Below are positions 15,950 to 24,277 of a stretch of 64,000 nucleotides of DNA, piece after piece. The position numbers and the translations under genes were made by a program. Each line of letters begins with the position of its first letter. Position 1 is the first letter of the stretch. Origin of the DNA: Rhodoligotrophos defluvii. Lineage in GTDB: Bacteria; Pseudomonadota; Alphaproteobacteria; Rhizobiales; Im1. The notes under the pieces were generated by a model, which had not been told where the DNA came from, made no database searches, and saw only the letters and a list, made by a program, of their open reading frames with translations. Location: the NCBI RefSeq assembly GCF_005281615.1, contig NZ_SZZM01000004.1, positions 360,034-424,033 of the forward strand, read 5' to 3'.

Positions 15950-18025
15950 TTAGGTAAACGTCCCGCCGGCGCGGGCCAGCTCGGCGAGCAGGGGCGCAGG
16001 TTTCCAGAACTGGCCTTGGTAGCCCTGCGCGAACCGGTCCATGGCAGCCACGATGGCGTCGAGCCCCACCTCGTTCGCATAGTGCATAGGCCCGCCCCGA
16101 TAGCGCGGGAAGCCGTAGCCGGCGAGATACACCACGTCGATGTCGCTGGCTCTCAGCGCAATGCCGTCGGCCAGCACCGCGGTACCCTCGTTGATCAGGG
16201 CATAGATGCAGCGCTCGACGATCTCCTCCGGGCTGATCTCGCGCTGCCCGAGGCCGAGCGAGGCCGAATGCTCCCGGATCAGCTGCTCCACCTCCGGATC
16301 GGGGATCGCCTTGCGTCCCTCATAGCGATAGAAGCCTGCACCCGTCTTCTGGCCATAGCGGCCGCGCTCGCAGATCAGGTCGGGTATGGCGGAATAGGGC
16401 CGGTCCGGCTGCTCGACCTTGCGGCGCTTGCGGATGGCCCAGCCCACGTCGTTGCCGGCCAGGTCCATCATCCGCAACGGCCCCATGGCCATGCCCCAGC
16501 GCTCCAGCGCGCCGTCTATCTCTTGCGGCAGGGCGCCCTCATCCATCAGGAAATAGGCCTGCCGCAGATATTCCTCCAGCATGCGGTTGCCGATGAAGCC
16601 GTCGCATACGCCAGCCACCACGCCCACCTTGCGCAGGCGCGTCACCACCTTCAGCGCGGTGGCCAGCGTCGAGTCGGCTGTGGCCTTGCCGCGCACCACC
16701 TCCACCAGCCGCATGATATTGGCCGGGCTGAAGAAATGCATGCCCACCACTTGGCCCGGGCGCGCGGTGGCGTCGGCCAGGGTGTCTACGTTCAGGGTCG
16801 ACGTATTGGTGGCCAGGATGGTTTCGGGCCGGGCGAGCTCGTCCAGCTTGCGCAGCACCTCCTGCTTCACCGTCATGTCCTCGAACACCGCTTCGATCAC
16901 CAGGTCGGCCGCTTGCGCAGCAGCGTCGAGATCGGCAGTCGGGCTCAGACGCGCACCGCGCACCCGCGCTTCCGTCTCGCCGAGCCGTCCGCGCTCCACC
17001 ATGGTGCGATAGTGGCGCTCGATGGCCTCGGCCGCCCGCTCCAGCGCCGTCGCGTTTGCATCCACCAGCTTCACCTGGAAACCTGCATCGAGGGCCGCGA
17101 TGCTGATGCCGCGCCCCATGGTGCCCGCGCCGATCACCGCGACCGTCTCGACGGGAAGGGTAGGCGTTTCCGCCGTGAGGCCGGGCACTTTCCCCACTTC
17201 GCGCTCGGCAAAGAAGGCGTGCCGCAGCGCCCGGGCCGCCGGCGTGGCGACCACCTGGTCGAACCGTGCACGCTCGTGCGCCAATCCTGTGCGGATATCC
17301 GCATGGATCGCATCGTCCAGGCAGTCGAGAATGGCCGCCATGGCCGGCACCGGGCTGGGCAGCAGCGTTTCCCGGGCCTGCGCCAGCGCAGCCTCGGCTG
17401 GGCCAGGTTCGATCGTCACCGCGCTCAACCGCCGCGGACCCGCGCCATCGCTGATCAGCCGGGCCGCCAGGTCCAGAGCCGCAGCGCGCGCATCCCCCTC
17501 GGTCACCTCGTCGAACAGGCCTGCAAGGCGCGGATCGCTTGCGGCCACCATCTGGCCGCTGGTGATGAGCTCGATCGCCCGGGCGAAGTCGATGGCGCGC
17601 GGCAAGCGCTGGGTGCCGCCCGCGCCCGGCAGCAGGCCAAGAGTGATCTCCGTCAGGCCGATGCGCGCATTGGCGGCCGCCACCCGGTAATGGCAGCCGA
17701 GCGCCAGCTCCAGGCCGCCGCCCAACGCCACGCCGTCCACCGCCGCCACCACCGGCTTGTCCAGCGCCTCGATACGGTCGATCACATCGCTCAAATGCAG
17801 CTCGGCAATCGCACCGGGATCATTGAACTCGCGGATATCCGCGCCGGCCGAGAACCGCCCGCCGGCGCCGGCCAGCACCACCGCCCTGACGTTCGGATCG
17901 TTCGCCGCCGCGGCGAATTCCGCCGCCAGCATCCGGCGCACCGCCAGCCCCAAGCTGTTCACGGGCGGATTGTCGATCACGATCAGCTTGATGCCGGTAT
18001 CGGCGGCAGGCGGCGTATCGGTCAT
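15950..18025 (-). CDS. 3-hydroxyacyl-CoA dehydrogenase / enoyl-CoA hydratase fusion (FadB/FadJ-like)
   Basis: A 691-residue trifunctional-type beta-oxidation enzyme. Residues 1-185 are the crotonase domain (AGGRFSAGADIREF oxyanion hole, VDGVALGGGLELALGCHY, GLLPGAGGTQRLPRA). Residues about 290-475 are the NAD-binding domain (VAVIGAGTMGRGISIAALDAG; VGMHFFSPANIMRLVEVV), followed by two C-terminal dehydrogenase repeats (CDGFIGNRMLEEYLRQAY and GYGFPRYRGGPMHYA). It hydrates enoyl-CoA and oxidises the 3-hydroxyacyl-CoA. The start at 18025 follows GAGGA; a longer reading frame to 18109 has no support. It is divergent from the next hydrolase gene. No thiolase is adjacent. Confidence 0.93.
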   Translation of the reverse strand: MTDTPPAADTGIKLIVIDNPPVNSLGLAVRRMLAAEFAAAANDPNVRAVVLAGAGGRFSAGADIREFNDPGAIAELHLSDVIDRIEALDKPVVAAVDGVALGGGLELALGCHYRVAAANARIGLTEITLGLLPGAGGTQRLPRAIDFARAIELITSGQMVAASDPRLAGLFDEVTEGDARAAALDLAARLISDGAGPRRLSAVTIEPGPAEAALAQARETLLPSPVPAMAAILDCLDDAIHADIRTGLAHERARFDQVVATPAARALRHAFFAEREVGKVPGLTAETPTLPVETVAVIGAGTMGRGISIAALDAGFQVKLVDANATALERAAEAIERHYRTMVERGRLGETEARVRGARLSPTADLDAAAQAADLVIEAVFEDMTVKQEVLRKLDELARPETILATNTSTLNVDTLADATARPGQVVGMHFFSPANIMRLVEVVRGKATADSTLATALKVVTRLRKVGVVAGVCDGFIGNRMLEEYLRQAYFLMDEGALPQEIDGALERWGMAMGPLRMMDLAGNDVGWAIRKRRKVEQPDRPYSAIPDLICERGRYGQKTGAGFYRYEGRKAIPDPEVEQLIREHSASLGLGQREISPEEIVERCIYALINEGTAVLADGIALRASDIDVVYLAGYGFPRYRGGPMHYANEVGLDAIVAAMDRFAQGYQGQFWKPAPLLAELARAGGTFT

Positions 18026-18154
18026 GGGCAGTCTTCCTCGATTGTCGATCTTGTGTGATGGGCGAACGGCAGCCTTGCATTCAGGCCAGCTGTAAAAGCA
18101 AGCTGCCAATTGATAAAGCGGAAAGCCGGCGCGGAGAGGGAAGGGGATGAGGCC

Positions 18155-19108
18155 ATGCTGTCACTCAGAACCATGGGCAGCTTTCACGTGGGCGGGCGCG
18201 GGCTGGTTGTCACCGGCCAGCCGAAGCGCCGCATAACCTATTCCAAAGCCTTCGCGGATGTCGAATACGACCCGAACGGCCATTACTGGATCGAGCAGGC
18301 CTATGTCCAATATTTCATCCCCTCCCGATTGCGCGTCCCGACCCCGCTGCTGCTCGTGCATGGCGGCGGGCTGACCGGCTCGGTCTGGGAGACCACGCCC
18401 GACGGCCGCGATGGCTGGCTACCCTATTTTCTCCGCGCCGGCATAGCCACTTATGTCATCGACATGCCGGAACGTGGGCGGGCCGGCTTCTGCGCTCACG
18501 AGGGCATTTGGCCGGAGGCGCCCATTGTCCGCAGCGAGGAGGAGGCCTGGCGGCTCTACCGCTTTGGCGCGCCCGAGGGTTTCGCGACCCGCACCGGCTT
18601 TCCCGGATTGCAGTTCCCCTTGGAGGCGGCAACAGCCTTCGCCCGGACGGCCGTGCCCCGCTGGCCGGGCAACGGGCCTATGATGCTGGCCGGGCTCGAG
18701 GCTGCGGTGCAGCGCATCGGGCCCTGCATCCTTCTCGGCCACAGCCAGGGCGGCGGCTTCGCCATGGCCGCGACGATCGCTTTCCCGGATCTGGTGCGTG
18801 GCTGCGTCCTCGTCGAGCCGCATGGCGTGCCCGCGCCGGAAGAGATCGCGCGCCCGGAACCACGCGGCTGCCTGTTGGTGATGGGGGACTATATAGAGCG
18901 CGCCGCGGAATGGCCGCCGCTCGATGCCAAGGCCCGCGCCGCGCTGGCCGGGTGGGCGGAGGCAGGAGGGCAGGCGGAGATCATCGAGCTGCCGAAGCAA
19001 GGCATCTTCGGCAATTCCCACATGCCGATGATGGATCGCAATAGCGATCAGGTGGCAGAGCTGATCCTCCGCTGGCTTGATCGCGAGCACGCGGCCGGGC
19101 GGTTGTGA
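18155..19108 (+). CDS. Alpha/beta hydrolase
   Basis: A 317-residue serine hydrolase. LLLVHGGGLTGSVWETT gives the oxyanion-hole loop, ILLGHSQGGGFAMAATI is the nucleophile elbow with Ser at GHSQGG, and a histidine near the end (GNSHMPMMDRNS) completes the triad. This resembles the esterase group seen beside aromatic and terpenoid catabolic genes; the substrate is unknown. The start at ATG 18155 follows AGGGGATGAGG; a longer frame from 18110 is less supported. The stop codon abuts the end of the convergent VOC gene. Confidence 0.85.
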   Translation: MLSLRTMGSFHVGGRGLVVTGQPKRRITYSKAFADVEYDPNGHYWIEQAYVQYFIPSRLRVPTPLLLVHGGGLTGSVWETTPDGRDGWLPYFLRAGIATYVIDMPERGRAGFCAHEGIWPEAPIVRSEEEAWRLYRFGAPEGFATRTGFPGLQFPLEAATAFARTAVPRWPGNGPMMLAGLEAAVQRIGPCILLGHSQGGGFAMAATIAFPDLVRGCVLVEPHGVPAPEEIARPEPRGCLLVMGDYIERAAEWPPLDAKARAALAGWAEAGGQAEIIELPKQGIFGNSHMPMMDRNSDQVAELILRWLDREHAAGRL

Positions 19109-19480
19109 TCACGCGCCGGGTCCGCGGCTGCCCTGATGGATGGCCATGGGATGACGGGGCTGGTAGATCCCGATTCTGCCGCCGCCGGGAAGTGTCAGGT
19201 GGGTCAGCCGGCCCCAAGGCTCGTCCGCGATGGCGCTGCACGGCACCGCCTTTGCCGCAAGCTCGCGAACCAAGGCCTCCACGTCTTCGCACATCAGATA
19301 GAGTTCCGCCTGGCCACTCGCATCGTGCGGATGCATGGCAACTTCGGCCGGAGGCAGCGCGAAAATCAGCCACCCGCCGCCGGCATCGACCGAGGGAAAG
19401 CCCAAAACGTCGCGAAAGAAGGCGCGGTCGGCCTCGGCGTCTCGGCTATAGATGACGACATGCGCGCCAATGATCATCAT
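19109..19480 (-). CDS. VOC-family protein (glyoxalase/bleomycin-resistance type)
   Basis: A 123-residue VOC protein that starts IIGAHVVIYSRDAEADRAFFRDVLG and contains GWLIFALPPAEVAMHPHD and LYLMCEDVEALVRELAAKG-like sequence. The final strand GGRIGIYQPRHP is typical. It is the last gene of the minus-strand run beginning with the luciferase-like monooxygenase at 22721, separated from the previous gene by 76 bases. It may act on a ring-opened or enol product of that pathway, which is inference. Confidence 0.82.
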   Translation of the reverse strand: MMIIGAHVVIYSRDAEADRAFFRDVLGFPSVDAGGGWLIFALPPAEVAMHPHDASGQAELYLMCEDVEALVRELAAKAVPCSAIADEPWGRLTHLTLPGGGRIGIYQPRHPMAIHQGSRGPGA

Positions 19481-19556
19481 GCGCCCCCTGGTAGAGCGGT
19501 GGGTCCGTCATGCATGAATCCTTAGCCGCTTTGGCTTCGGCCGCCAAGGCGCCGCA

Positions 19557-19883
19557 TCAGTCCTTCCGCGCGGCGGCAGGCCATTCGATATGCGCGCGGA
19601 TGGCGCCGGTCTCTTCGTCCACCCAGCCCGCTCGCTTGGCGTAGGCGATCATGCCCGTGGCCGAATCCTGCCAGCCCGGACCGCCCGCCTGGGCGCCAAG
19701 CTTCCGCAGGGCGGCCTCGTTCACCCAGGCATGCCCGGTCTCGTCGACCCGCGCCAGCCCGTTCAGGGCCTTGGCCACGCTGCCATTCGACGCATTCGGG
19801 TCGTCCACCCGCACCTTGAAACCCTTGAAGTCGTCCGGATCGACCAGTTTCACTCGGCCTGCTGCCGTCACGCAGATGATCAT
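19557..19883 (-). CDS. Small protein of unknown function in the monooxygenase operon
   Basis: A 108-residue soluble protein with no signal peptide or membrane segment. It starts MIICVTAAGRVKLVDPDDF and ends with an acidic-basic segment DEETGAIRAHIEWPAAARKD; a central tryptophan-rich stretch (GPGWQDSATGMIAYAKRAGW) stands out. I do not recognise a domain. Its ATG is four bases after the flavin reductase stop, so it is almost certainly co-translated and should have a role with the reductase and monooxygenase, perhaps as an accessory subunit. An in-frame ATG at 19910 overlaps the reductase gene and is less likely. Confidence 0.7.
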   Translation of the reverse strand: MIICVTAAGRVKLVDPDDFKGFKVRVDDPNASNGSVAKALNGLARVDETGHAWVNEAALRKLGAQAGGPGWQDSATGMIAYAKRAGWVDEETGAIRAHIEWPAAARKD

Positions 19884-19887
19884 CGTT

Positions 19888-20412
19888 TCACTCGACCAGA
19901 AATGTGCCATTCACAAAGACCAGGGGATCAATCGCCTGGTCGACGATCGTATCGACCACCTCGCCCACGATCATGGTGTGGGTTCCGAAGGCCATCGCCG
20001 GACCTTGGCGGCAGAGGATGACGGCCTGTGCGCCGACCAGGCACGGGCAGCCGATCTCCGACAGGAACCATTCGCCCACGGTGAACCGCTCGGCGCTCGG
20101 CAGGGTGGCGAAGGCGTGTCCGATCTCCGCCTGCTCGCGCCGCAGCAGGTTCAGGCTGAAGAAGCCTTTCTCCGTAAGCGGATCGTGAATGGACGCGGTG
20201 CGGTTCACGCAGATCACCAGCGAAGGCGGATCCATGGAAAGGGAAGTGATGGCGGTCGCCGTCATGCCGAACCAGCGTTGGCCATTCGCCGTCGCTACCA
20301 CGCCGACGCCGCTGGCCAGCCGCCGCATGGCGCTGCGGAAGCGCTGGCGCAGCTCCTCGATCGAATTCGCGCTTTCGGCACTGGTGCCCGGCGCGCGTCG
20401 CGTTTGCATCAT
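19888..20412 (-). CDS. Flavin reductase (HpaC-like, FMN/FAD-binding split barrel)
   Basis: A 174-residue NAD(P)H:flavin oxidoreductase. LRQRFRSAMRRLASGVGVVA and the flavin-binding stretch GMTATAITSLSMDPPSLVICVNRTAS are diagnostic, as is the late FGTHTMIVGEVVD strand. It supplies reduced flavin to a two-component monooxygenase. The start overlaps the stop of the esterase gene (ATGA), which ties it to the esterase and the luciferase-like monooxygenase upstream. The natural partner is therefore the protein encoded at 21420-22721. Confidence 0.9.
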   Translation of the reverse strand: MMQTRRAPGTSAESANSIEELRQRFRSAMRRLASGVGVVATANGQRWFGMTATAITSLSMDPPSLVICVNRTASIHDPLTEKGFFSLNLLRREQAEIGHAFATLPSAERFTVGEWFLSEIGCPCLVGAQAVILCRQGPAMAFGTHTMIVGEVVDTIVDQAIDPLVFVNGTFLVE

Positions 20413-21398
20413 ATGGCTAGACTCGATGTTGGTTCTGCAATCTGCTCGGCCTGCGCAGGCCGCAGCGCGAAGGCCAGCAGCTCCGCCAATTCGCCGGTGA
20501 AGGCTTTGGCGGCGGGGATGAACTTCTCCATGGGCAGGAAGCCGTGGATCTGTCCCTGGGCCCGCTTCAGCGTCACCGTGACGCCTGCCTCGACCAGGCG
20601 CCGGGCAAACGCCTCGCCCTCGTCGCGCAGCGGATCATGGCTCGCGGTGAGCAGGATCGTATAGGGCAGCCCCGAGAGATCGTCAGCCCGCATCGGCGAG
20701 GCGCGCCAGTCTGCCCGGTCTGTATCGCTCCTCAGATAGTGGCTGTGGAACCATTCCTGATTGGCCCGGGTGAGCAGGTGCCCCTCGGCGAATTCCGACT
20801 GCGAGGCCGTATCGAAGCTGAAGTCCGTTGCCGGATAGATCAGCATCAGGGCTCTGATGCGCGATCGTCTGGCCAAGGCGTCGTTGAGGGCGGTGACGAT
20901 GGCCAGATTGCCGCCTGCGCTGTCGCCCCCCAAGGCGATCCGCCCCGCATCGGCGTTCAGCCGCGCCGCATTGTCGAAGATCCAGTTCGTCGCGGCGAAG
21001 GCGTCATCCACCGCCGCCGGAAACTTGTGCTCAGGCGCGAGCCGGTAATCGACCGAGATCACCGCGCATCCGGCCCGATGCGCGAGCTGCCGGCACAGCC
21101 CGTCATGGCTGTCGAGATTGCCCAAGACCCAGCCGCCGCCATGGAAATAGACAAGCAGGGGAAGAACCTGCCGCCCACTGCCCAGCGGTCGATAGTGGCG
21201 CATGGCAACCGGTCCGCGCGGCCCGGGCGCCTCCAGCGGCTCCACCAGCGCAACCTCCTGCGGCGGCTCCGTCGAGGCAAGACGCGCCGCCATATAGGCC
21301 TCGCGCGCCTCTTCCGGCGACATGCTCTCATAGCCAGGCCGCCCAGACGTTCTGATCAGATCCAGCACGAATGCGGCACCCGGATCGAGGCTCATCAT
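20409..21398 (-). CDS. Alpha/beta hydrolase, hormone-sensitive-lipase-type esterase
   Basis: A 329-residue esterase of family IV. The HGGGW oxyanion motif (LVYFHGGGWVLGNLDSHDG), the nucleophile GGDSAGGNLAIVTALN and the late QGQIHGFLPME region with the catalytic histidine are all in place. The ATG at 21398 is chosen because GGAG lies five bases upstream. It is encoded between the monooxygenase and its flavin reductase, so it probably hydrolyses an ester or lactone made by that pair. The gap to the monooxygenase gene is only 21 bases. Confidence 0.9.
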   Translation of the reverse strand: MMSLDPGAAFVLDLIRTSGRPGYESMSPEEAREAYMAARLASTEPPQEVALVEPLEAPGPRGPVAMRHYRPLGSGRQVLPLLVYFHGGGWVLGNLDSHDGLCRQLAHRAGCAVISVDYRLAPEHKFPAAVDDAFAATNWIFDNAARLNADAGRIALGGDSAGGNLAIVTALNDALARRSRIRALMLIYPATDFSFDTASQSEFAEGHLLTRANQEWFHSHYLRSDTDRADWRASPMRADDLSGLPYTILLTASHDPLRDEGEAFARRLVEAGVTVTLKRAQGQIHGFLPMEKFIPAAKAFTGELAELLAFALRPAQAEQIAEPTSSLAI

Positions 21399-21419
21399 CG
21401 GTACTCCCACACGCCTATA

Positions 21420-22721
21420 TCAGTTTTCGACCTTTTCTTTCTTCGCGTGCGGATCGGCGCGCGGCACGGAAATCGAGCCGCCGCGATCGTTGAACGTGGA
21501 AGCTTGCGCCACGCCCACGGTTGCGCCCTTCTTGCGGCCGAACGCCTCGACGACCGGGATCTCGTCGTCCTTGAGGTCCGGCATGCGGCGCTTCCGGGCC
21601 AGGGCCGCCTCGATGTAAGGCGCCAGCTCCTTCCGCTTCTGCTCCTCGCGGATCGCCTCGCGCGCCTTGAAGTCGGGCATCACCGTCTCGGCGAAGAGCT
21701 GCAGGGATTGCATGATGTGCTCGTGCTGGTTCTTGCCGCTCTGCAGCACGAAGATGATCTGATCGACCCCCACCTTCTCGTACCGCTCCAGATGGGCGCG
21801 CACCTGCTCGGGCGTGCCGATGCCGCCATTGCCCGCATTGTCCTTCAGATCCTCCTTGACCTCGAGGAAGCGGTCCCAGACCTGCGAGCGGCCAGGCCGA
21901 TGCTGCCCATAAAGACCGTAATAGCCGAGTGAATAGCCGAAGAAGCGGAAGCCGTCGAGCCCGCGCCGGATCGCCTCCTGCTCGTCCTCGTGGATCGACA
22001 TGCCGCTCACGAGCGCGATGTTCGGATTGACCGTGTGGGCGATCGGCACGCATTCGTCTGATTTGATGATGTCGTAATATTCCTGCACCCAGTGCGCGGC
22101 CTGTTCCGGCTCGACGAAGGCGAAAGCCAGCGCCCCCAGCCCGTGCCGTGCCGCGCGGTGAATGGTTTCGCGCCTGGAGCAGGCGACCCACATGGGCGGA
22201 TGCGGCCGCTGCACCGGCTTGGGCACGATGTTGCGCACCGGCATCTCGAAGAACTCGCCTTTGAAGCCGGGATAAGGCGTCATGGCCAGCATGTTGGCGG
22301 CCTGCTCGGTGGCTTCCTGCCACTTCGCCGTCTTGTCGTCAGGCGACATGAGGAAGCCGCCCATCTCCATCGCGGTGGCGGACTCGCCCGTGCCCCATTC
22401 GACGCGGCCGTTGGACACGAGGTCCAGCGTCGCGATACGCTCGGCCGCTCGCGCCGGATGATTATAGTCCGGAGACATCAGCATCACGCCGTGACCCAGA
22501 CGGATATTCTTCGTGCGCTGAGAACACGCTGCCAGGAAAACCTCGGGTGCGGAGGAATGGGAATATTCCTCGAGGAAATGGTGCTCGACCTCCCACACGT
22601 AGTCGTAGCCGAGCTTGTCCGCCAGTTCCACTTGATCGAGCGCGTCCTGATAAAGTCTCAGCTCGGAGTCTTCTGACCACGGCTGAGGAAGTTGATGCTC
22701 GTAGAACATGCCAAACTTCAT
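21420..22721 (-). CDS. Luciferase-like flavin-dependent monooxygenase
   Basis: A 433-residue LLM-class enzyme. The N-terminal MKFGMFYEHQLPQPW and WEVEHHFLEEYSH (with the EHHF motif), LGHGVMLMSPDYNHPARAAE, and ATLDLVSNGRVEWGTGESA are typical of the bacterial luciferase and limonene/ketone monooxygenase group. It is longer than average at the C-terminus, where the last 60 residues are charged and probably flexible. Reduced FMN should come from the reductase encoded two genes downstream. GAGGGAA before the ATG supports the start. It is the first gene of a five-gene minus-strand operon. Confidence 0.9.
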   Translation of the reverse strand: MKFGMFYEHQLPQPWSEDSELRLYQDALDQVELADKLGYDYVWEVEHHFLEEYSHSSAPEVFLAACSQRTKNIRLGHGVMLMSPDYNHPARAAERIATLDLVSNGRVEWGTGESATAMEMGGFLMSPDDKTAKWQEATEQAANMLAMTPYPGFKGEFFEMPVRNIVPKPVQRPHPPMWVACSRRETIHRAARHGLGALAFAFVEPEQAAHWVQEYYDIIKSDECVPIAHTVNPNIALVSGMSIHEDEQEAIRRGLDGFRFFGYSLGYYGLYGQHRPGRSQVWDRFLEVKEDLKDNAGNGGIGTPEQVRAHLERYEKVGVDQIIFVLQSGKNQHEHIMQSLQLFAETVMPDFKAREAIREEQKRKELAPYIEAALARKRRMPDLKDDEIPVVEAFGRKKGATVGVAQASTFNDRGGSISVPRADPHAKKEKVEN

Positions 22722-22950
22722 GGGGTAATTCCCTCATCTGGAACGGATCTTGTCCGTGATGATTGATGCGCCCTTCGATAGGCGGGTAAGTCTTACCGAC
22801 GGCGGCAAAGATACTGCCCAGCGCTGCTCTGTTCCGGGGTAAGCAGCGATTGGTGCTTGGAAAAACGCTAGCTTTGCGGTGGCCGGGTGAAAAGACCCTC
22901 ACGACAAAGAGGATCTTTTCATATTTCGCAATGATCGGTGCCGAGGCGCG

Positions 22951-24114
22951 CTACCACGCGCTCTCCAGGATCTCGAGCACGTCGCTGGGTTCACGCACCG
23001 GCCGCGGATTGAAGCGCGCCTGCCCGGTGGCGATCACGGTCTTGGCGATCGGCTCGAGCTGCTCGCGCTTGACACCGACGTCGCGCAGGCGGCGCGGCAG
23101 GCCCAGCTCCTCCAGCAGCTCCAGCAGCGCATCCGCGGCCGGCTGCCCCGGCCGGTCGAGCGCCTCGCTGACGATGGCTTGACGTTCGGCATTCACCTTC
23201 GCGTTGAACCGCATGGTGGCCGGCAGCAACACGCATGAGCAATGTCCGTGCGGCACATCCGCGATGGCCGCCAGGGAATAGCTGATGCCGTGACTGGCCC
23301 CGTGCTGCCCGCGGCCCATCCCGCTGGTCGAGAGCCAGGTGCCCATCTGCGACTGCAGGCGGGCATCGAGGTCATCGGGAGCCTTGCGGGTGCGCCGCAT
23401 CGATCTTTGCAGCAAGCGCAAGCCATGAATGCAGGTCGCATCGGTGAACGGATTGGCCGTCGGCGAGCAGATGGATTCCACCGCGTGATCCACGGCCCTG
23501 AACCCGGTCGAAAGCCACAGCCATTCCGTGGTCAGACGGGAAATGCTCGGATCAAGGATGACAGCCACCGGCACGAGCTGCCGCGCGATGTAGAGATCCT
23601 TCTTGTGCGCCACGTCATCCACCGATCCGCCGGTGGTCGTATATTCCGCCCCCGAGAGGGTGGTCGGTATGGCGATCTGGCGAAGCCCGGTATCGCGGAT
23701 CTGCGGCACGAAGATCTGCCCGTCGGGTCCGCGCTGCGCGTGGAAGGCGTCGAAGTCCCTATGCGAGGCAATGTTTTCCGCAAGTCCCACCTGCAAGAGC
23801 TTGGCCCCGTCGATGGACGAGCCGCCGCCCAGGGACACGAGCAGGTCGGGCTTGGCCTCGCGCGCCATCTCCAGCGCCTTGAGCAGGGCGCTGCGCGGGG
23901 AGTGCGCCGGCATCTCGTCGAACACCCCCGCGAAACGGTTCCCCAACACGTCTTTCACCCGCGCCAGCGCGTCGGTCTGCCGACTGAGCGTATTGGAGGC
24001 CAGCACGAACACCCGGTTCGCCGCAAGCTGATCGAGCTCGCGGCGCAGCGCGGTTTCAATCCGCTCGCCAAAGATCACCCTCTCCAACGGGAAATACTCG
24101 TAGACCCCCTGCAT
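22951..24114 (-). CDS. Iron-containing alcohol dehydrogenase / maleylacetate reductase-like
   Basis: A 387-residue NAD(P)-dependent dehydrogenase of the group III metal-dependent class. It has the nucleotide-binding LVSLGGGSSIDGAKL, the conserved TTLSGAEYTTTGGSVDD, and metal-ligand regions LDPSIS, DHAVESICSP, ASHGISYS and VPHGHCSCVLLP. The AE/GEYT and DHAVES pattern resembles maleylacetate reductases, which reduce maleylacetate to 3-oxoadipate, although simple alcohol oxidation is equally possible. The start at 24114 follows GGGAGGA; a longer frame to 24171 would overlap the promoter shared with the divergent LysR gene. It is 229 bases upstream of the monooxygenase operon on the same strand. 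Confidence 0.88.
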   Translation of the reverse strand: MQGVYEYFPLERVIFGERIETALRRELDQLAANRVFVLASNTLSRQTDALARVKDVLGNRFAGVFDEMPAHSPRSALLKALEMAREAKPDLLVSLGGGSSIDGAKLLQVGLAENIASHRDFDAFHAQRGPDGQIFVPQIRDTGLRQIAIPTTLSGAEYTTTGGSVDDVAHKKDLYIARQLVPVAVILDPSISRLTTEWLWLSTGFRAVDHAVESICSPTANPFTDATCIHGLRLLQRSMRRTRKAPDDLDARLQSQMGTWLSTSGMGRGQHGASHGISYSLAAIADVPHGHCSCVLLPATMRFNAKVNAERQAIVSEALDRPGQPAADALLELLEELGLPRRLRDVGVKREQLEPIAKTVIATGQARFNPRPVREPSDVLEILESAW

Positions 24115-24234
24115 TCCCGGTTCCTCCCTGCTCATGTCTGGTTCGTGCGCCGCGCCCGGGCAAACCATCATGACCGTCGCGGCGTCTTACGGTCCCATCT
24201 TATGGCCAACGCCGTGCTTGCCTATGCTCGTTAT

Positions 24235-24251
24235 GCAACTACCATTGTTGC
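24235..24251. promoter_or_regulatory. Candidate LysR operator in the divergent promoter region
   Basis: GCAAC, seven bases, GTTGC is a perfect inverted repeat in the 163-base gap between the divergent dehydrogenase and LysR genes, 26 bases ahead of the LysR start. Size and place fit an autoregulatory LysR site. The role is inferred from position. Confidence 0.4.
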
Positions 24252-24277
24252 GCCTCATGCAAAGAAAGGCGCAGCTG

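Noticed and set aside
15893..18058. 721-codon open frame opposite the FadJ-like gene
   Set aside because: Composition is the typical antisense shadow of a high-GC gene (His/Arg/Gly rich), while the other strand has every motif of a known enzyme.
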